Shown here in pieces: positions 17,727 to 27,054 of a DNA stretch of 64,000 bases. A program made the translations under genes and the position numbers. Each line of letters begins with the position of its first letter. Within the stretch, counting starts at the first letter, position 1. The stretch is taken from NCBI GenBank assembly GCA_964447015.1, contig CAYUQU010000008.1, forward strand, positions 1 to 64,000, read 5' to 3'. The stretch is from Wandonia sp964447015 (lineage in GTDB: Bacteria; Bacteroidota; Bacteroidia; Flavobacteriales_D; Crocinitomicaceae). The notes under the pieces are model-generated. The model ran no database searches, had not been told where the DNA came from, and worked only from the letters and a program-made list of their open reading frames with translations.

Positions 17727-18752
17727 ATGCAAGGAGTTACCACATTAAATGAGTTTATCCTCGAAAGACAAGCTGAATTTCCATTTGCTACGGGAGAATT
17801 ATCACGAATTTTGAATGATATTTCATTGGCCTCAAAAATTGTAAACCGTGAAGTGAATCGAGCTGGATTGGTTGACGTTCTTGGCGCACAAGGCAATGTA
17901 AACATTCAAGGAGAGCAACAACAAAAATTGGATGTGATTGCCGATGAACGCTTTATTCAAGCTTTCAAATCTGGTGGTGAAATTTGTGGTATTGCCTCAG
18001 AAGAAAATGATGATTTTGTAGCATTTGAAAGTGAAATGTCGAAAAAAGGAAAGTATGTGGTCCTTTTCGACCCACTCGACGGTTCATCCAACATTGACGT
18101 AAACGTATCAATTGGGACTATTTTCTCTATTTTTCGTCGTATCTCGCCTGTGGGTGAATTAGCTACAATCGACGACATGCTTCAAAAAGGTACTGAGCAA
18201 GTTGCGGCAGGATATGTACTCTACGGTTCTTCAACAATGTTGGTGTATACAACTGGATGCGGTGTAAATGGATTTACATTAGACCCTTCAATTGGTGAAT
18301 TTTGCCTTTCACATCCCGACATGAAAATACCAGAAATGAGTCGACTTTATTCAATGAACGAAGGAAACTTATTGATTTGTGAAGAGGGAATTCGTCAATA
18401 TATCAAATTCTGTCAACAAGTAGACCCGCCAACTGGACGTCCGTACTCAGGTCGTTACATAGGCTCTCTAGTCGCAGATTTCCACAGAAGTTTAATCAAA
18501 GGTGGTATTTATATCTACCCTGATACCACATTAAACCCTGAAGGTAAACTTCGTTTGATCTACGAATGCAACCCTTTAGCCTTTATTGCTGAACAAGCAG
18601 GAGGATTAGCCACAACAGGCCGTAAACGAATTCTGGACTTACAACCAAAACGTCTCCATCAGCGCGCTCCATTCTTTATTGGCTCTAAAAAAATGGTAGA
18701 ACAAGTTATGGCATTGATAGAGGAATTTTCCAACAAAAAAGTAAATGCTTAG
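17727..18752 (+). CDS. fbp: Fructose-1,6-bisphosphatase, class I
   Basis: 341 aa, close to the usual length of class I FBPases. It hydrolyses fructose 1,6-bisphosphate in gluconeogenesis. The metal-binding motif is complete: Asp115 and Asp118 in VLFDPLDGSSNIDVNVSIGT, preceded by the SEEND acidic motif (91-95). YSMNEGN, GRYIGSLVADFHRSLIKGG and IYECNPLAFIAEQAGG supply the substrate pocket. The gene stands alone between a divergent small membrane protein and mfd, 71 nt downstream. Confidence 0.96.
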   Translation: MQGVTTLNEFILERQAEFPFATGELSRILNDISLASKIVNREVNRAGLVDVLGAQGNVNIQGEQQQKLDVIADERFIQAFKSGGEICGIASEENDDFVAFESEMSKKGKYVVLFDPLDGSSNIDVNVSIGTIFSIFRRISPVGELATIDDMLQKGTEQVAAGYVLYGSSTMLVYTTGCGVNGFTLDPSIGEFCLSHPDMKIPEMSRLYSMNEGNLLICEEGIRQYIKFCQQVDPPTGRPYSGRYIGSLVADFHRSLIKGGIYIYPDTTLNPEGKLRLIYECNPLAFIAEQAGGLATTGRKRILDLQPKRLHQRAPFFIGSKKMVEQVMALIEEFSNKKVNA

Positions 18753-18823
18753 TAATTGAATCTTATTAGGCACCAATATAATTCATCACGGATTTTCTAT
18801 GTGCCTATGTGGTTATTCGTATC

Positions 18824-21800
18824 ATGAACACATCTGACCTCATAAAGCGTTTCAGTACGCTGACACAAATAGACGAAACAGCTCAACAATTGCAGTTTGC
18901 AGGAGCCAAAGTCAAGTGGGACGGACTTATCGGTGCGTCGGGTGCGCTGTGTGCCGCTAGCTTAGCAAAACAAGTTCCTGGCAACCACATCTTCATACTC
19001 GAAGACAAAGAATTAGCCGCTTATTTTTATAACGATCTAGAAAGCCTTTTTCCAGAAGACAAGCATATCCTATTTTATCCCGCATCATATCGCACTCCAT
19101 ACGAACTTGAAGCAACTGACAACGCCAATGTTGTGGCACGAGCTGAAGTGCTTGATCGAATCAATTCTGCAAAAAACACATGGGTTATCACTTATCCCAA
19201 AGCGCTGTTTGAAAAAGTGCCCACTAAACAACATTTAACAAAAAACACATTCCGCATAGAAAAGGGAAAGAAGTACGGACTTGATTTTCTCAACGAAGTG
19301 CTCATGGAATACGGTTTTGAGCGCGTAGACTTTGTATATGAACCCGGTCAATATTCCATTCGTGGAGGAATTTTAGACGTATTTTCTTATTCCAATGACA
19401 ATCCTTTCCGCATCGAGTTTTTTGGTGATGAGGTAGATTCCATTCGCAATTTTGACCCTGTCAATCAATTGAGCTTTAAATCACACGAGTTTTTCTCTAT
19501 CGTGCCGAATGTACAGGGAAAAATCGTGCAGGAAGTAAACGCCTCTTTCTTACAATTCGTGGGCAATCAATCTACTATTTGGCTTAAATCCAACGATTTG
19601 ATGGAGGGACGTTTGGAAAAGGATTATGAAAAAGCCTTAAAAATTTACGATCAGCTTGCCGAAAGTCCTGTCAAACATCGAATTCCGAGTGAATTGTACT
19701 ACCACAAGTCCGACTGGAAAAAAGAAATAGAAAGCTTTTCTGTAATTGAGTTTGGGGGAGAAAAAAGTTTCAAATCAGATTTGATTGCGCAATTTGATTT
19801 CAAAATTCAACCCTCTTTCAACAAGAATTTTGAAATGCTTCGCGATGATTTAATCGCTCGGAAGCAGATGGGAATGGACAACCTGATTTTCTCCAATCAG
19901 CCTAAGCAAATAGAACGACTTTACGATATTTTTGAAGACATCGGAGCAGAGGTCGAGTTTTCACCCATGCCCATTGCCATTCACGAAGGGTTTATTTCAG
20001 AACAGTTGAAATTGGTCTGTTACACCGATCACCAGATCTTTGAGCGTTACCATCGCTTTAAACTCAAAGAAGGTTTCCGACAAGCAAAACAAGCACTGAC
20101 CTTAAAAGAAATTTACAACCTGCAAAAAGGCGATTACGTAACCCACATCGACCACGGTGTAGGGCGTTTTTCAGGTTTGGAAATGATAGATGTTAACGGA
20201 AAGCCTCAAGAAGCTATTCGGTTGATTTACAAAGACAATGACGTCTTGTATGTATCAATTCACTCACTTCATCGCATCTCTAAGTTTACCGGAAAAGAAG
20301 GTACCGTTCCTAAAATGAACAAACTTGGCTCACAAGCTTGGTCAATTCTCAAGAACAAAACGAAGAAAAAAATCAAGGAAATAGCCTTTGATTTAATTCA
20401 ATTATACGCAAAGCGAAAAAGCAATCCTGGTTTCGCCTTTTCTCCTGATACATACTTACAAAATGAGCTAGAAGCTTCATTTATGTACGAAGACACGCCC
20501 GATCAGTTGAAATCGACAATTGCGGTGAAAGAAGACATGGAATCGCCTACGCCTATGGATCGCTTGGTTTGTGGTGATGTAGGTTTTGGCAAAACAGAGA
20601 TTGCAATACGTGCTGCGTTTAAAGCCGTGGCGGACAGCAAACAAGTTGCTATTCTGGTTCCAACAACTATTCTGTCGCTTCAACATTACAGAACGTTTAA
20701 GGAGCGTTTAAAAGACTTTCCATGTACCGTCGAATATCTCAATCGTTTTAAATCAGCTAAAGACGTTACAACCACATTAAAGAAACTTGCGGCTGGGGAA
20801 ATTGACATCTTGATTGGTACACACAAAATAGTTGGAGCCAACGTCAAGTTCAAGGATTTAGGATTGATGATTATTGATGAAGAGCAAAAATTTGGCGTAG
20901 CGGTAAAAGACAAACTGAAACTTATGAAAGCGACAGTTGATACGCTGACACTGACCGCCACACCCATTCCACGAACGCTACAATTTTCATTGATGGGCGC
21001 ACGTGACTTGAGTATCATCAACACGCCACCGCCAAACCGTCAGCCTGTATTGACACAACATATTTCATTTGATGAGGAGGCCATCCGTGATGCTATATCC
21101 TACGAAATCTCACGGGGTGGACAAGTGTATTTTGTAAACAATCGTTTGCAGAACATTCAGGAAATTTCAGGAATGATTACTCGTTTAGTTCCAGGAACTC
21201 GAGTAGGGATCGGTCATGGGCAAATGGACGGAAAGCAACTTGAAAAAGTCATGATGGACTTTATTGAGGGAGAATACGACGTGTTACTCGCTACAACCAT
21301 TATCGAGTCAGGAATAGATATTTCAAACGCCAACACCATTATTATCAATGATGCACAAAACTTCGGATTGAGCGACTTGCACCAACTTCGAGGGCGTGTA
21401 GGACGTTCGAACAAAAAAGGATTCTGCTACCTCATCGCGCCAAGTGCGCAGAATTTGACTTCTGAAGCGCGTAAGCGATTAGAAGCCTTGATTCAATTCA
21501 GTGATTTGGGTTCTGGCTTCAACATCGCCATGAAAGATTTGGACATTCGCGGAGCGGGAAATATGCTTGGAGGTGAACAAAGTGGTTTCATGGCCGACAT
21601 CGGTTTTGAAATGTATCAGAAAATTCTCAATGAGGCCATTGAAGAATTGCGCGAGAATGAATTTAAAGAGCTTTTCAAAGACAACAAGCACGATAAAATG
21701 CCAGGTCAGGAGTATTATACTTCAGATTGTATTTTAGAAACTGATTTGGAAGTTCGAATACCAGAAGATTATGTAAACAACGTAGCTGAACGCTTGAGTT

Positions 21801-22180
21801 TATATCAAGATTTGGACAATCTAGCTGATAAAACGGAACTAGAGGAATTTCGAAAAAACTTAATCGACCGTTTTGGTCCTATTCCACATCAAGTGGAAGA
21901 TTTGTTCCTGTCAATGGAATTGCGTTGGTTGGCTCGCGAAATTGGCTTTGAAAAACTCGTGTTTAAATCAGGAAAAATGTTGGGTTATTTTATCGCTAAC
22001 CAAGATTCAATGTATTATCAATCTCCTCGATTTACACAAGTGTTGAAATACATTCAAAGTAATCCGCGCGGAGTAAACATGAGCGAAAAGAACAACAAAC
22101 TCCGTTTGATTTATGACAATGTACAAAACATGCCAGAAGCGATTGGACATTTGGAAAGCGTGTTGATGGTAAGGGAGTGA
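18824..22180 (+). CDS. mfd: Transcription-repair coupling factor
   Basis: 1118 aa from the ATG; the frame begins at a GTG five codons earlier. Mfd removes stalled RNA polymerase and recruits UvrABC. Domains in order: UvrB-like N-terminus with VYEPGQYSIRGGILDVFSY and IEFFGDEVDSIR; RNA-polymerase-interaction (Tudor-like) segment GDYVTHIDHGVGRFSGLE around 435-455; RecG-like helicase with Walker A GDVGFGKTE (584-592, Lys590), DEEQ box (685-688), TATPIPRTL and QLRGRVGRS; C-terminal TRCF domain with EDYVNNVAERLSLYQ and the FGPIPHQVEDLF segment. All helicase motifs are intact and nothing looks truncated. Confidence 0.97.
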   Translation: MNTSDLIKRFSTLTQIDETAQQLQFAGAKVKWDGLIGASGALCAASLAKQVPGNHIFILEDKELAAYFYNDLESLFPEDKHILFYPASYRTPYELEATDNANVVARAEVLDRINSAKNTWVITYPKALFEKVPTKQHLTKNTFRIEKGKKYGLDFLNEVLMEYGFERVDFVYEPGQYSIRGGILDVFSYSNDNPFRIEFFGDEVDSIRNFDPVNQLSFKSHEFFSIVPNVQGKIVQEVNASFLQFVGNQSTIWLKSNDLMEGRLEKDYEKALKIYDQLAESPVKHRIPSELYYHKSDWKKEIESFSVIEFGGEKSFKSDLIAQFDFKIQPSFNKNFEMLRDDLIARKQMGMDNLIFSNQPKQIERLYDIFEDIGAEVEFSPMPIAIHEGFISEQLKLVCYTDHQIFERYHRFKLKEGFRQAKQALTLKEIYNLQKGDYVTHIDHGVGRFSGLEMIDVNGKPQEAIRLIYKDNDVLYVSIHSLHRISKFTGKEGTVPKMNKLGSQAWSILKNKTKKKIKEIAFDLIQLYAKRKSNPGFAFSPDTYLQNELEASFMYEDTPDQLKSTIAVKEDMESPTPMDRLVCGDVGFGKTEIAIRAAFKAVADSKQVAILVPTTILSLQHYRTFKERLKDFPCTVEYLNRFKSAKDVTTTLKKLAAGEIDILIGTHKIVGANVKFKDLGLMIIDEEQKFGVAVKDKLKLMKATVDTLTLTATPIPRTLQFSLMGARDLSIINTPPPNRQPVLTQHISFDEEAIRDAISYEISRGGQVYFVNNRLQNIQEISGMITRLVPGTRVGIGHGQMDGKQLEKVMMDFIEGEYDVLLATTIIESGIDISNANTIIINDAQNFGLSDLHQLRGRVGRSNKKGFCYLIAPSAQNLTSEARKRLEALIQFSDLGSGFNIAMKDLDIRGAGNMLGGEQSGFMADIGFEMYQKILNEAIEELRENEFKELFKDNKHDKMPGQEYYTSDCILETDLEVRIPEDYVNNVAERLSLYQDLDNLADKTELEEFRKNLIDRFGPIPHQVEDLFLSMELRWLAREIGFEKLVFKSGKMLGYFIANQDSMYYQSPRFTQVLKYIQSNPRGVNMSEKNNKLRLIYDNVQNMPEAIGHLESVLMVRE

Positions 22181-22228
22181 TACAATTCGAGTTTTCCAAA
22201 ATAATCGTATTTTCACCAGCATATAAAC

Positions 22229-23275
22229 ATGATTGCTATGAAAACCCCGGTATATATATTTAGTTTAATCATAATTCTTCTTTCTTGTCAAACAGAAGTC
22301 GAAAACACACACACTGATGACAACATTGAAACAGAAGAAACCAATCAGATAGCGATTGTTCTTCATGGTGGCGCTGGTACCATTCTACCCAAAAACATGA
22401 CTCCAGAATTGGAAAAAGAATACACCCACATGTTAGACTCTGCGCTTACGGTTGGTTACCAAATTTTGGAAAATGGTGGAGAAGCTGTAGATGCTGTGAC
22501 CTCCGTGATCATTATTTTGGAGAATTCACCGCTTTTCAACGCAGGCAAAGGAGCTGTTTTTACACACGATGAAAAAAATGAGCTCGATGCGTCTATTATG
22601 GATGGATCTACATTAAACGCGGGAGCGATTGCAGGAGTAACCACAGTCAAAAATCCGATATTGTTGGCAAAAGAAGTAATGACAAACTCTCCACATGTCA
22701 TGATGGCAAGAGAAGGTGCAGAGCAATTTGCGAAAGAACGCGGTTTGGAAATTGTGGAACCGTCGTATTTTTTCGTTCAAAGTCGTTTGGATGGATTGAA
22801 TCGCGTAAAGCAAAAAGAATTGGAAGAGATGAAAAAACTTGAAGAAAACAACGACTCAAAATTCGGAACCGTTGGTTGTGTCGCTCTAGATAAAAGCGGA
22901 AACATTGTAGCAGGAACATCTACAGGAGGGATGACCAATAAACGTTGGGGAAGAATCGGTGATTCACCTATTATAGGAGCTGGAACGTATGCAAATAACA
23001 AAACCTGTGGAGTTTCATCTACTGGATGGGGCGAGTTCTTTATTCGCGGTGTGTTTGCATATGACATTTCAGCAATGATGGAATACAAAGGTTTAAGTTT
23101 AGCTGAAGCTGCTCGCGTAGTTATTCAAGAAAAACTGCCTGAATTAGGCGGAGATGGAGGGATAATTGCGCTAGATGGAAAGGGAAATGTAACCATGGAA
23201 TTTAATACAACGGGAATGTATCGTGGCGCGATTGATGGTGCAGGAAAGAAAATCGTGGCAATGTATAAAAATTGA
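22229..23275 (+). CDS. Isoaspartyl peptidase / plant-type L-asparaginase, lipoprotein
   Basis: Ntn-hydrolase of the plant-type asparaginase family, 348 aa. The precursor should autocleave before Thr214 in SKFGTVGCVALD to expose the nucleophile. Other signatures: IVLHGGAGTI at the N-terminus, NAGKGAVFTHDEKNELDASIMDG, TSTGGMTNKRWGRIGDSPIIGAGTYA and a Gly-rich GGDGGIIALDGKGN near the end. The N-terminus is a lipoprotein signal with lipobox LLSC (Cys20), so the enzyme is exported and membrane-anchored. It would degrade asparagine or isoaspartyl peptides in the periplasm. The S4 protein gene begins 10 nt after its stop. Confidence 0.92.
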   Translation: MIAMKTPVYIFSLIIILLSCQTEVENTHTDDNIETEETNQIAIVLHGGAGTILPKNMTPELEKEYTHMLDSALTVGYQILENGGEAVDAVTSVIIILENSPLFNAGKGAVFTHDEKNELDASIMDGSTLNAGAIAGVTTVKNPILLAKEVMTNSPHVMMAREGAEQFAKERGLEIVEPSYFFVQSRLDGLNRVKQKELEEMKKLEENNDSKFGTVGCVALDKSGNIVAGTSTGGMTNKRWGRIGDSPIIGAGTYANNKTCGVSSTGWGEFFIRGVFAYDISAMMEYKGLSLAEAARVVIQEKLPELGGDGGIIALDGKGNVTMEFNTTGMYRGAIDGAGKKIVAMYKN

Positions 23276-23285
23276 CAACACCAAA

Positions 23286-23666
23286 ATGACAGTAAGAATA
23301 GACAAATTTATCTGGTGTGTACGCCTAACCAAGACCCGATCGCAAGCCACTGATCAGGTGAAGCGAGGGAAAATTAAAGTCAACGACGAGGGGATTAAAC
23401 CTTCGCGTGAAGTAAAAGTAAAAGACGTTATTTCGCTTTCGAGAAACGGAGCAATCTTTCGTTATCGCATCATCGCTTTATTGGATAAACGTGTAGGCGC
23501 AAAACTTGTTGCGGATTACATCACAGATGAAACCACAGAAGAAGAGTTGGAAAAATTCAAGCTTTATCAAGAAGCACAAAGCACTTATCGCGATTATGGA
23601 ACTGGAAAACCTACGAAAAAAGACCGTCGTGACATGAGCGATTTTTGGGAAGATTGGGAAGAATAA
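23286..23666 (+). CDS. S4-domain RNA-binding protein, Hsp15-like
   Basis: 126 aa from MTVRIDKFIWCVRLTKTRSQ; the frame extends upstream into the asparaginase gene, which I reject as the start. The N-terminal ~60 residues are an S4 fold (RIDKFIWCVRLTKTRSQATD, VKRGKIKVNDEGIKPSREVK) as in HslR/Hsp15, which binds 50S subunits carrying stalled peptidyl-tRNA. The tail is basic then acidic and ends DFWEDWEE, common for Bacteroidota members. Probably co-transcribed with the asparaginase gene, without an evident functional link. Confidence 0.85.
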   Translation: MTVRIDKFIWCVRLTKTRSQATDQVKRGKIKVNDEGIKPSREVKVKDVISLSRNGAIFRYRIIALLDKRVGAKLVADYITDETTEEELEKFKLYQEAQSTYRDYGTGKPTKKDRRDMSDFWEDWEE

Positions 23667-23739
23667 GCTCATTCTTGTAGAGTTCAATCTTCTGAAGCAC
23701 TTGTATAAACAGGCGTTACAAACTCTAATTGCCTAAATG

Positions 23740-23770
23740 TTTGGAGTTTATGGATTTTTTACTATATTTG
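23740..23770 (+). promoter_or_regulatory. Bacteroidota-type promoter of the T9SS cargo gene
   Basis: TTTG (23740-23743) and TATATTTG (23763-23770) match the -33 and -7 consensus (TTTG, TAnnTTTG) exactly, with a 19-bp spacer. Transcription would start near 23777, giving a leader of about 70 nt before the ATG at 23846. This is the best promoter in the window. Confidence 0.6.
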
Positions 23771-23845
23771 AGTAAATCAAGTTTTTGTTAGAAAATCAAT
23801 TTGTTGTTAAATTTAATGTGACAACAAATTAAATACCAAACTAAC

Positions 23846-25066
23846 ATGATTAAAGCATTTGCTACTACAATATTTGTTTGTCTATGTCATGCAATACCTG
23901 CGCAGATTGTTTATTCTGAAGATTTCGGGACAGGCTGTTCAACAGGTACTTTAGCGACCACTTTTGGGTGGACACTTACAAATACAGGCACGAATGAACC
24001 CATGGCAAACACATGGTATGTAAGTGCTGCAGAAAGAGGAATGGGATCGGGAAATTGTGGTGATGGGTGTAACGGAACTAATAGTAGAACACTTCACGTC
24101 GGAACGACACTTTTTGGTGATCTTGGAGCATCATATTTTGAATCTGATGCTTTTAGTTGTGCATTTTTTGCGTGGTGTGCTATAACAGATAGAAGAATAG
24201 AATCTCCTGTAATCAATTGCACGGGTGTTTCATCTATTCCATTTACATTTGATTATATTGAAAACGGCGAAGGAACGAATGATGACGCAACTGTTTGGTA
24301 TTCTGCTAATGGCGGTGGGACATGGGCCTTGTTAGACAACCCACCGAAAACAGTAATCTGTGGCAGTGGACAAGGGTTATGGACAACAAGAAATTTAGTT
24401 CTCCCAGCATCTGCTAATAATAATCCTAACGTAAAGATTGGATTCAGATGGGTAAATAACGGAAATGGGGTTGGCACCGATCCTTCTTTTGCGGTAGACA
24501 ATATTATTGTGGGAAGCCCTATCATTTTAGGTGTTGAAATGATCGACATGCGTGTTTCTTGCCTGTCCTTAAATCAACGTTTAGTTTCTTGGGAAACTAA
24601 AAACGAAAGGGATTCTGATTTGTTTAATGTATATAAAAGTATTGATGGAATTAATTGGAGCGTACTAGGATCAGTCAAGTCAGTAAATGAAACAGAAGGA
24701 GTTCACTATTATTCACTAACTGATTATGACGTAGATAAAGTAATAGAATATTATTATATCGAACAAGTTGATTTTGATGGTAAAAGCACCTCATATAAAA
24801 TCTTAACAGGAGAAAACTGTATTAACAGCAACGAATTAATCTTATACCCAAATCCTTCTGATGGTAATGAGTTTTTTATCAGTTATACAGAAACAATTGA
24901 CTATATCGAAATAGTTACAATGGACGGCAAATTAGTTAACCAGTACCAAAACACGCTAGATAGCAGACCATTTAAGGTTCAGCCAGATTTAACTACGGGA
25001 CGATATTTTGTGCATGTCTATTCAAACAACACTGTGAGCGTTGCTAATTTAATAGTAAATAGATAA
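23846..25066 (+). CDS. Secreted protein with type IX secretion C-terminal sorting domain (type A)
   Basis: 406 aa. A signal peptide ends near AIPAQ (residue ~20). The N-terminal half is a Gly/Asn/Thr-rich, Cys-containing beta region resembling the MAM/jelly-roll-like domains of T9SS cargo (EDFGTGCSTGTLATTFGWTL, RIESPVINC, FDYIENGEGTNDDATVWYS, GFRWVNNG, FAVDNIIVG). A fibronectin-like linker follows (RLVSWETKNERDSDLFNVYK). The end is a type A sorting domain: LILYPNPSDGNEF, then IEIVTMDGKLVNQ and LTTGRYFVHVYS, with final VANLIVNR. It should be exported through T9SS and attached to or released from the surface. No catalytic motif is recognisable. It has its own strong-looking promoter. Confidence 0.85.
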   Translation: MIKAFATTIFVCLCHAIPAQIVYSEDFGTGCSTGTLATTFGWTLTNTGTNEPMANTWYVSAAERGMGSGNCGDGCNGTNSRTLHVGTTLFGDLGASYFESDAFSCAFFAWCAITDRRIESPVINCTGVSSIPFTFDYIENGEGTNDDATVWYSANGGGTWALLDNPPKTVICGSGQGLWTTRNLVLPASANNNPNVKIGFRWVNNGNGVGTDPSFAVDNIIVGSPIILGVEMIDMRVSCLSLNQRLVSWETKNERDSDLFNVYKSIDGINWSVLGSVKSVNETEGVHYYSLTDYDVDKVIEYYYIEQVDFDGKSTSYKILTGENCINSNELILYPNPSDGNEFFISYTETIDYIEIVTMDGKLVNQYQNTLDSRPFKVQPDLTTGRYFVHVYSNNTVSVANLIVNR

Positions 25067-25201
25067 ACCGTTTTCAAAGAAAAAGAATAGGAACCCCTTG
25101 CTCTACATAACAGTCTAATCGGGTTTGGTTTCTCACCATTTTCTACATACCCTAATCCTTCATTTTCACTTTAAAAAAACGTTCACATCATAACAATTTT
25201 A

Positions 25202-25209
25202 TACTTTTG
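25202..25209 (+). promoter_or_regulatory. mtnB: -7 element of the methionine salvage operon
   Basis: TACTTTTG fits TAnnTTTG exactly and ends 8 nt before the mtnB ATG, so the transcript would be leaderless or nearly so. The expected -33 region reads GTTC rather than TTTG. Confidence 0.4.
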
Positions 25210-25217
25210 AACTTAGA

Positions 25218-25841
25218 ATGAAAGACACGAAAGAAATACGGGTTGAATTTGCCTCGTTAATTCGCTGGATAAACGACAGGGGTTGGTCTCCAGGGACATC
25301 TACAAATTACTCGTTTTTGCACCCTTCAGGAGACGGGCGAATTGTGATTTCCAAGTCGGGGGTGGACAAAACATACTTTTCTGAGAACGATTTTTTGGAA
25401 GTAGATTCTGGGGGCAATCCAACAACAGAATTTTCGAAAACGAAACCCTCGGCAGAAACCCTGATTCACTGTGAATTGTATCAGCTATTTCCCTCAACTC
25501 GTTATATCCTTCACACACACTCCATGGCAGGTACAATTCTTTCCGATCAAAAAGAGTGGGATGGCAGAATTTCTTTCGAAGGTTACGAAGTTTTAAAAGG
25601 GCTTCCAGAAATAAACACACACGAAGCACAGTTAGAACTTCCTGTATTCGCAAACGATCAAGACATGGAACGCTTTCGTTTAGTGTTGCGGGAAAATAAA
25701 GAAAAATTGCGTGTAAATGGCTTTCTTATGGCTAAGCACGGTCTTTATGCATGGGGAGATTCGCTTTTTGAAGCAAAAAGACACCTCGAGATTTATGAGT
25801 TTTTATTAACTTGTGAACTAAATTTGTTGCAAATCAAGTAA
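25218..25841 (+). CDS. mtnB: Methylthioribulose-1-phosphate dehydratase
   Basis: Class II aldolase/adducin fold, 207 aa. It dehydrates 5-methylthioribulose-1-phosphate in methionine salvage. Visible: WSPGTSTNYSF (substrate loop near 19-29), zinc-binding HTHSM around residues 96-100, ETLIHCELYQLFPSTRYILH with the conserved acidic residue, and the third His in MAKHGLYAWGDSLFEAKRH. It is the first gene of the mtnB-mtnD-mtnC-mtnA operon, one base upstream of mtnD. Confidence 0.93.
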   Translation: MKDTKEIRVEFASLIRWINDRGWSPGTSTNYSFLHPSGDGRIVISKSGVDKTYFSENDFLEVDSGGNPTTEFSKTKPSAETLIHCELYQLFPSTRYILHTHSMAGTILSDQKEWDGRISFEGYEVLKGLPEINTHEAQLELPVFANDQDMERFRLVLRENKEKLRVNGFLMAKHGLYAWGDSLFEAKRHLEIYEFLLTCELNLLQIK

Positions 25842-25842
25842 A

Positions 25843-26364
25843 ATGGCAGTTTTAACTATTCCGTCTTTAGGTAAAATCTTGGAAAAACCCTCAGATATCA
25901 AACAATATCTGAACGAAAGAGGTGTTTTCTTTGCGCAATGGGAGGCAAGTGTTGTTTTTGACGATTCAGCTTCTTCTGAGGAAATTTTGGATGCATACAA
26001 ACACGAACTAGAGCCCTACATGCAGGCAAATGGCTACCATACTGCCGATGTGATATCAATAAATAAACTAACCGAAAATTACGAAGCAATTCGCGCAAAA
26101 TTCCTTTCTGAGCACACACACAGTGAAGATGAGGTGCGCTTTTTTGTTGATGGACAGGGTTTATTCTGGTTCAACCTTGACGGACACGATGTGTTTAATG
26201 TATTATGTCAGTCTGGAGATCTAATTTCTGTTCCTGCAGGGACAAAACATTGGTTTGATGCAGGAGAATCAAATCCATTTGTAAAAGCAATTCGTATCTT
26301 TATAGACATGTCGGGTTGGGTGCCAGAGTACACCCATTCCGGAATTGAGAAAAAGTATATTTAA
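25843..26364 (+). CDS. mtnD: Acireductone dioxygenase
   Basis: Cupin-fold metalloenzyme, 173 aa, that cleaves acireductone to 2-keto-4-methylthiobutyrate and formate (Fe form) or takes the off-pathway route (Ni form). The metal site is in HTHSEDEVRFFVDGQG (His-x-His-x4-Glu) near 88-100, and the fourth ligand His is in ISVPAGTKHWFDAGE. WVPEYTHSGIEKKYI is a typical C-terminus. It begins one base after the mtnB stop and mtnC starts 6 nt after its own stop. Confidence 0.94.
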   Translation: MAVLTIPSLGKILEKPSDIKQYLNERGVFFAQWEASVVFDDSASSEEILDAYKHELEPYMQANGYHTADVISINKLTENYEAIRAKFLSEHTHSEDEVRFFVDGQGLFWFNLDGHDVFNVLCQSGDLISVPAGTKHWFDAGESNPFVKAIRIFIDMSGWVPEYTHSGIEKKYI

Positions 26365-26370
26365 TCAACC

Positions 26371-27054
26371 ATGAGTTATATCAAGTGTATTTTAACTGAC
26401 ATTGAGGGAACTACAACTTCTGTTTCCTTTGTCTATGATGTGTTATTTCCCTACTTTAGAGAGCACATTCATGAAGCCAATGAACTTTCCCCAACGCTTA
26501 TCAATCCAATCATCAAAGCGACGATGGATCAGGCAAAGCAAGAGGGAAAAAACCTTACAACCACTGAAGAGTGTTTGGAGCAACTCCGCGAATGGAGTCT
26601 GGAAGACCGTAAATTTACTCCTCTGAAAACCCTTCAAGGGTATATTTGGAAAAAGGGTTACGAAGAAGGTCGAATCAAAGGACATGTTTTTCCAGATGTC
26701 GTTCCAGCATTAGAAGAATGGAAAGAAGAAGGTATTTCGCTCGCGGTATACAGTTCGGGTTCCGTTCAGGCACAAAAATTAATTTTTGGCTACAGTGAAG
26801 AAGGCGATTTAACTCCACTGTTTTCTCATTTTTTCGACACTAAAATGGGTGGGAAAAAAGAAACTCGCTCGTATGAAAATATTGCGGCGGAACTTGAATT
26901 AGAGTCGGATGAAATATTGTTTCTTTCGGATGTACCAGAGGAACTTAAAGCGGCTCGAGAGGCTGGATTTGAAGTTATTCAAATTGTTCGTCCTGGCACA
27001 GAACCCTCAAAGCATTTTGACAACGTAGACGATTTTTCGCAAATTACTTTTTAA
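26371..27054 (+). CDS. mtnC: Enolase-phosphatase E1
   Basis: HAD-superfamily bifunctional enolase/phosphatase, 227 aa. It converts 2,3-diketo-5-methylthiopentyl-1-phosphate to acireductone, the substrate of MtnD. The HAD motif I is ILTDIEGTTTSVSFVYDVLFP (Asp-x-Glu-Gly-Thr, the E1 subclass signature). Motif II is AVYSSGSVQAQKL and motif III lies around KMGGKKETRSYENIA. Motif IV is LFLSDVPEELKAAREAGF. The stop is directly followed by the mtnA ATG with no spacer. Confidence 0.94.
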   Translation: MSYIKCILTDIEGTTTSVSFVYDVLFPYFREHIHEANELSPTLINPIIKATMDQAKQEGKNLTTTEECLEQLREWSLEDRKFTPLKTLQGYIWKKGYEEGRIKGHVFPDVVPALEEWKEEGISLAVYSSGSVQAQKLIFGYSEEGDLTPLFSHFFDTKMGGKKETRSYENIAAELELESDEILFLSDVPEELKAAREAGFEVIQIVRPGTEPSKHFDNVDDFSQITF

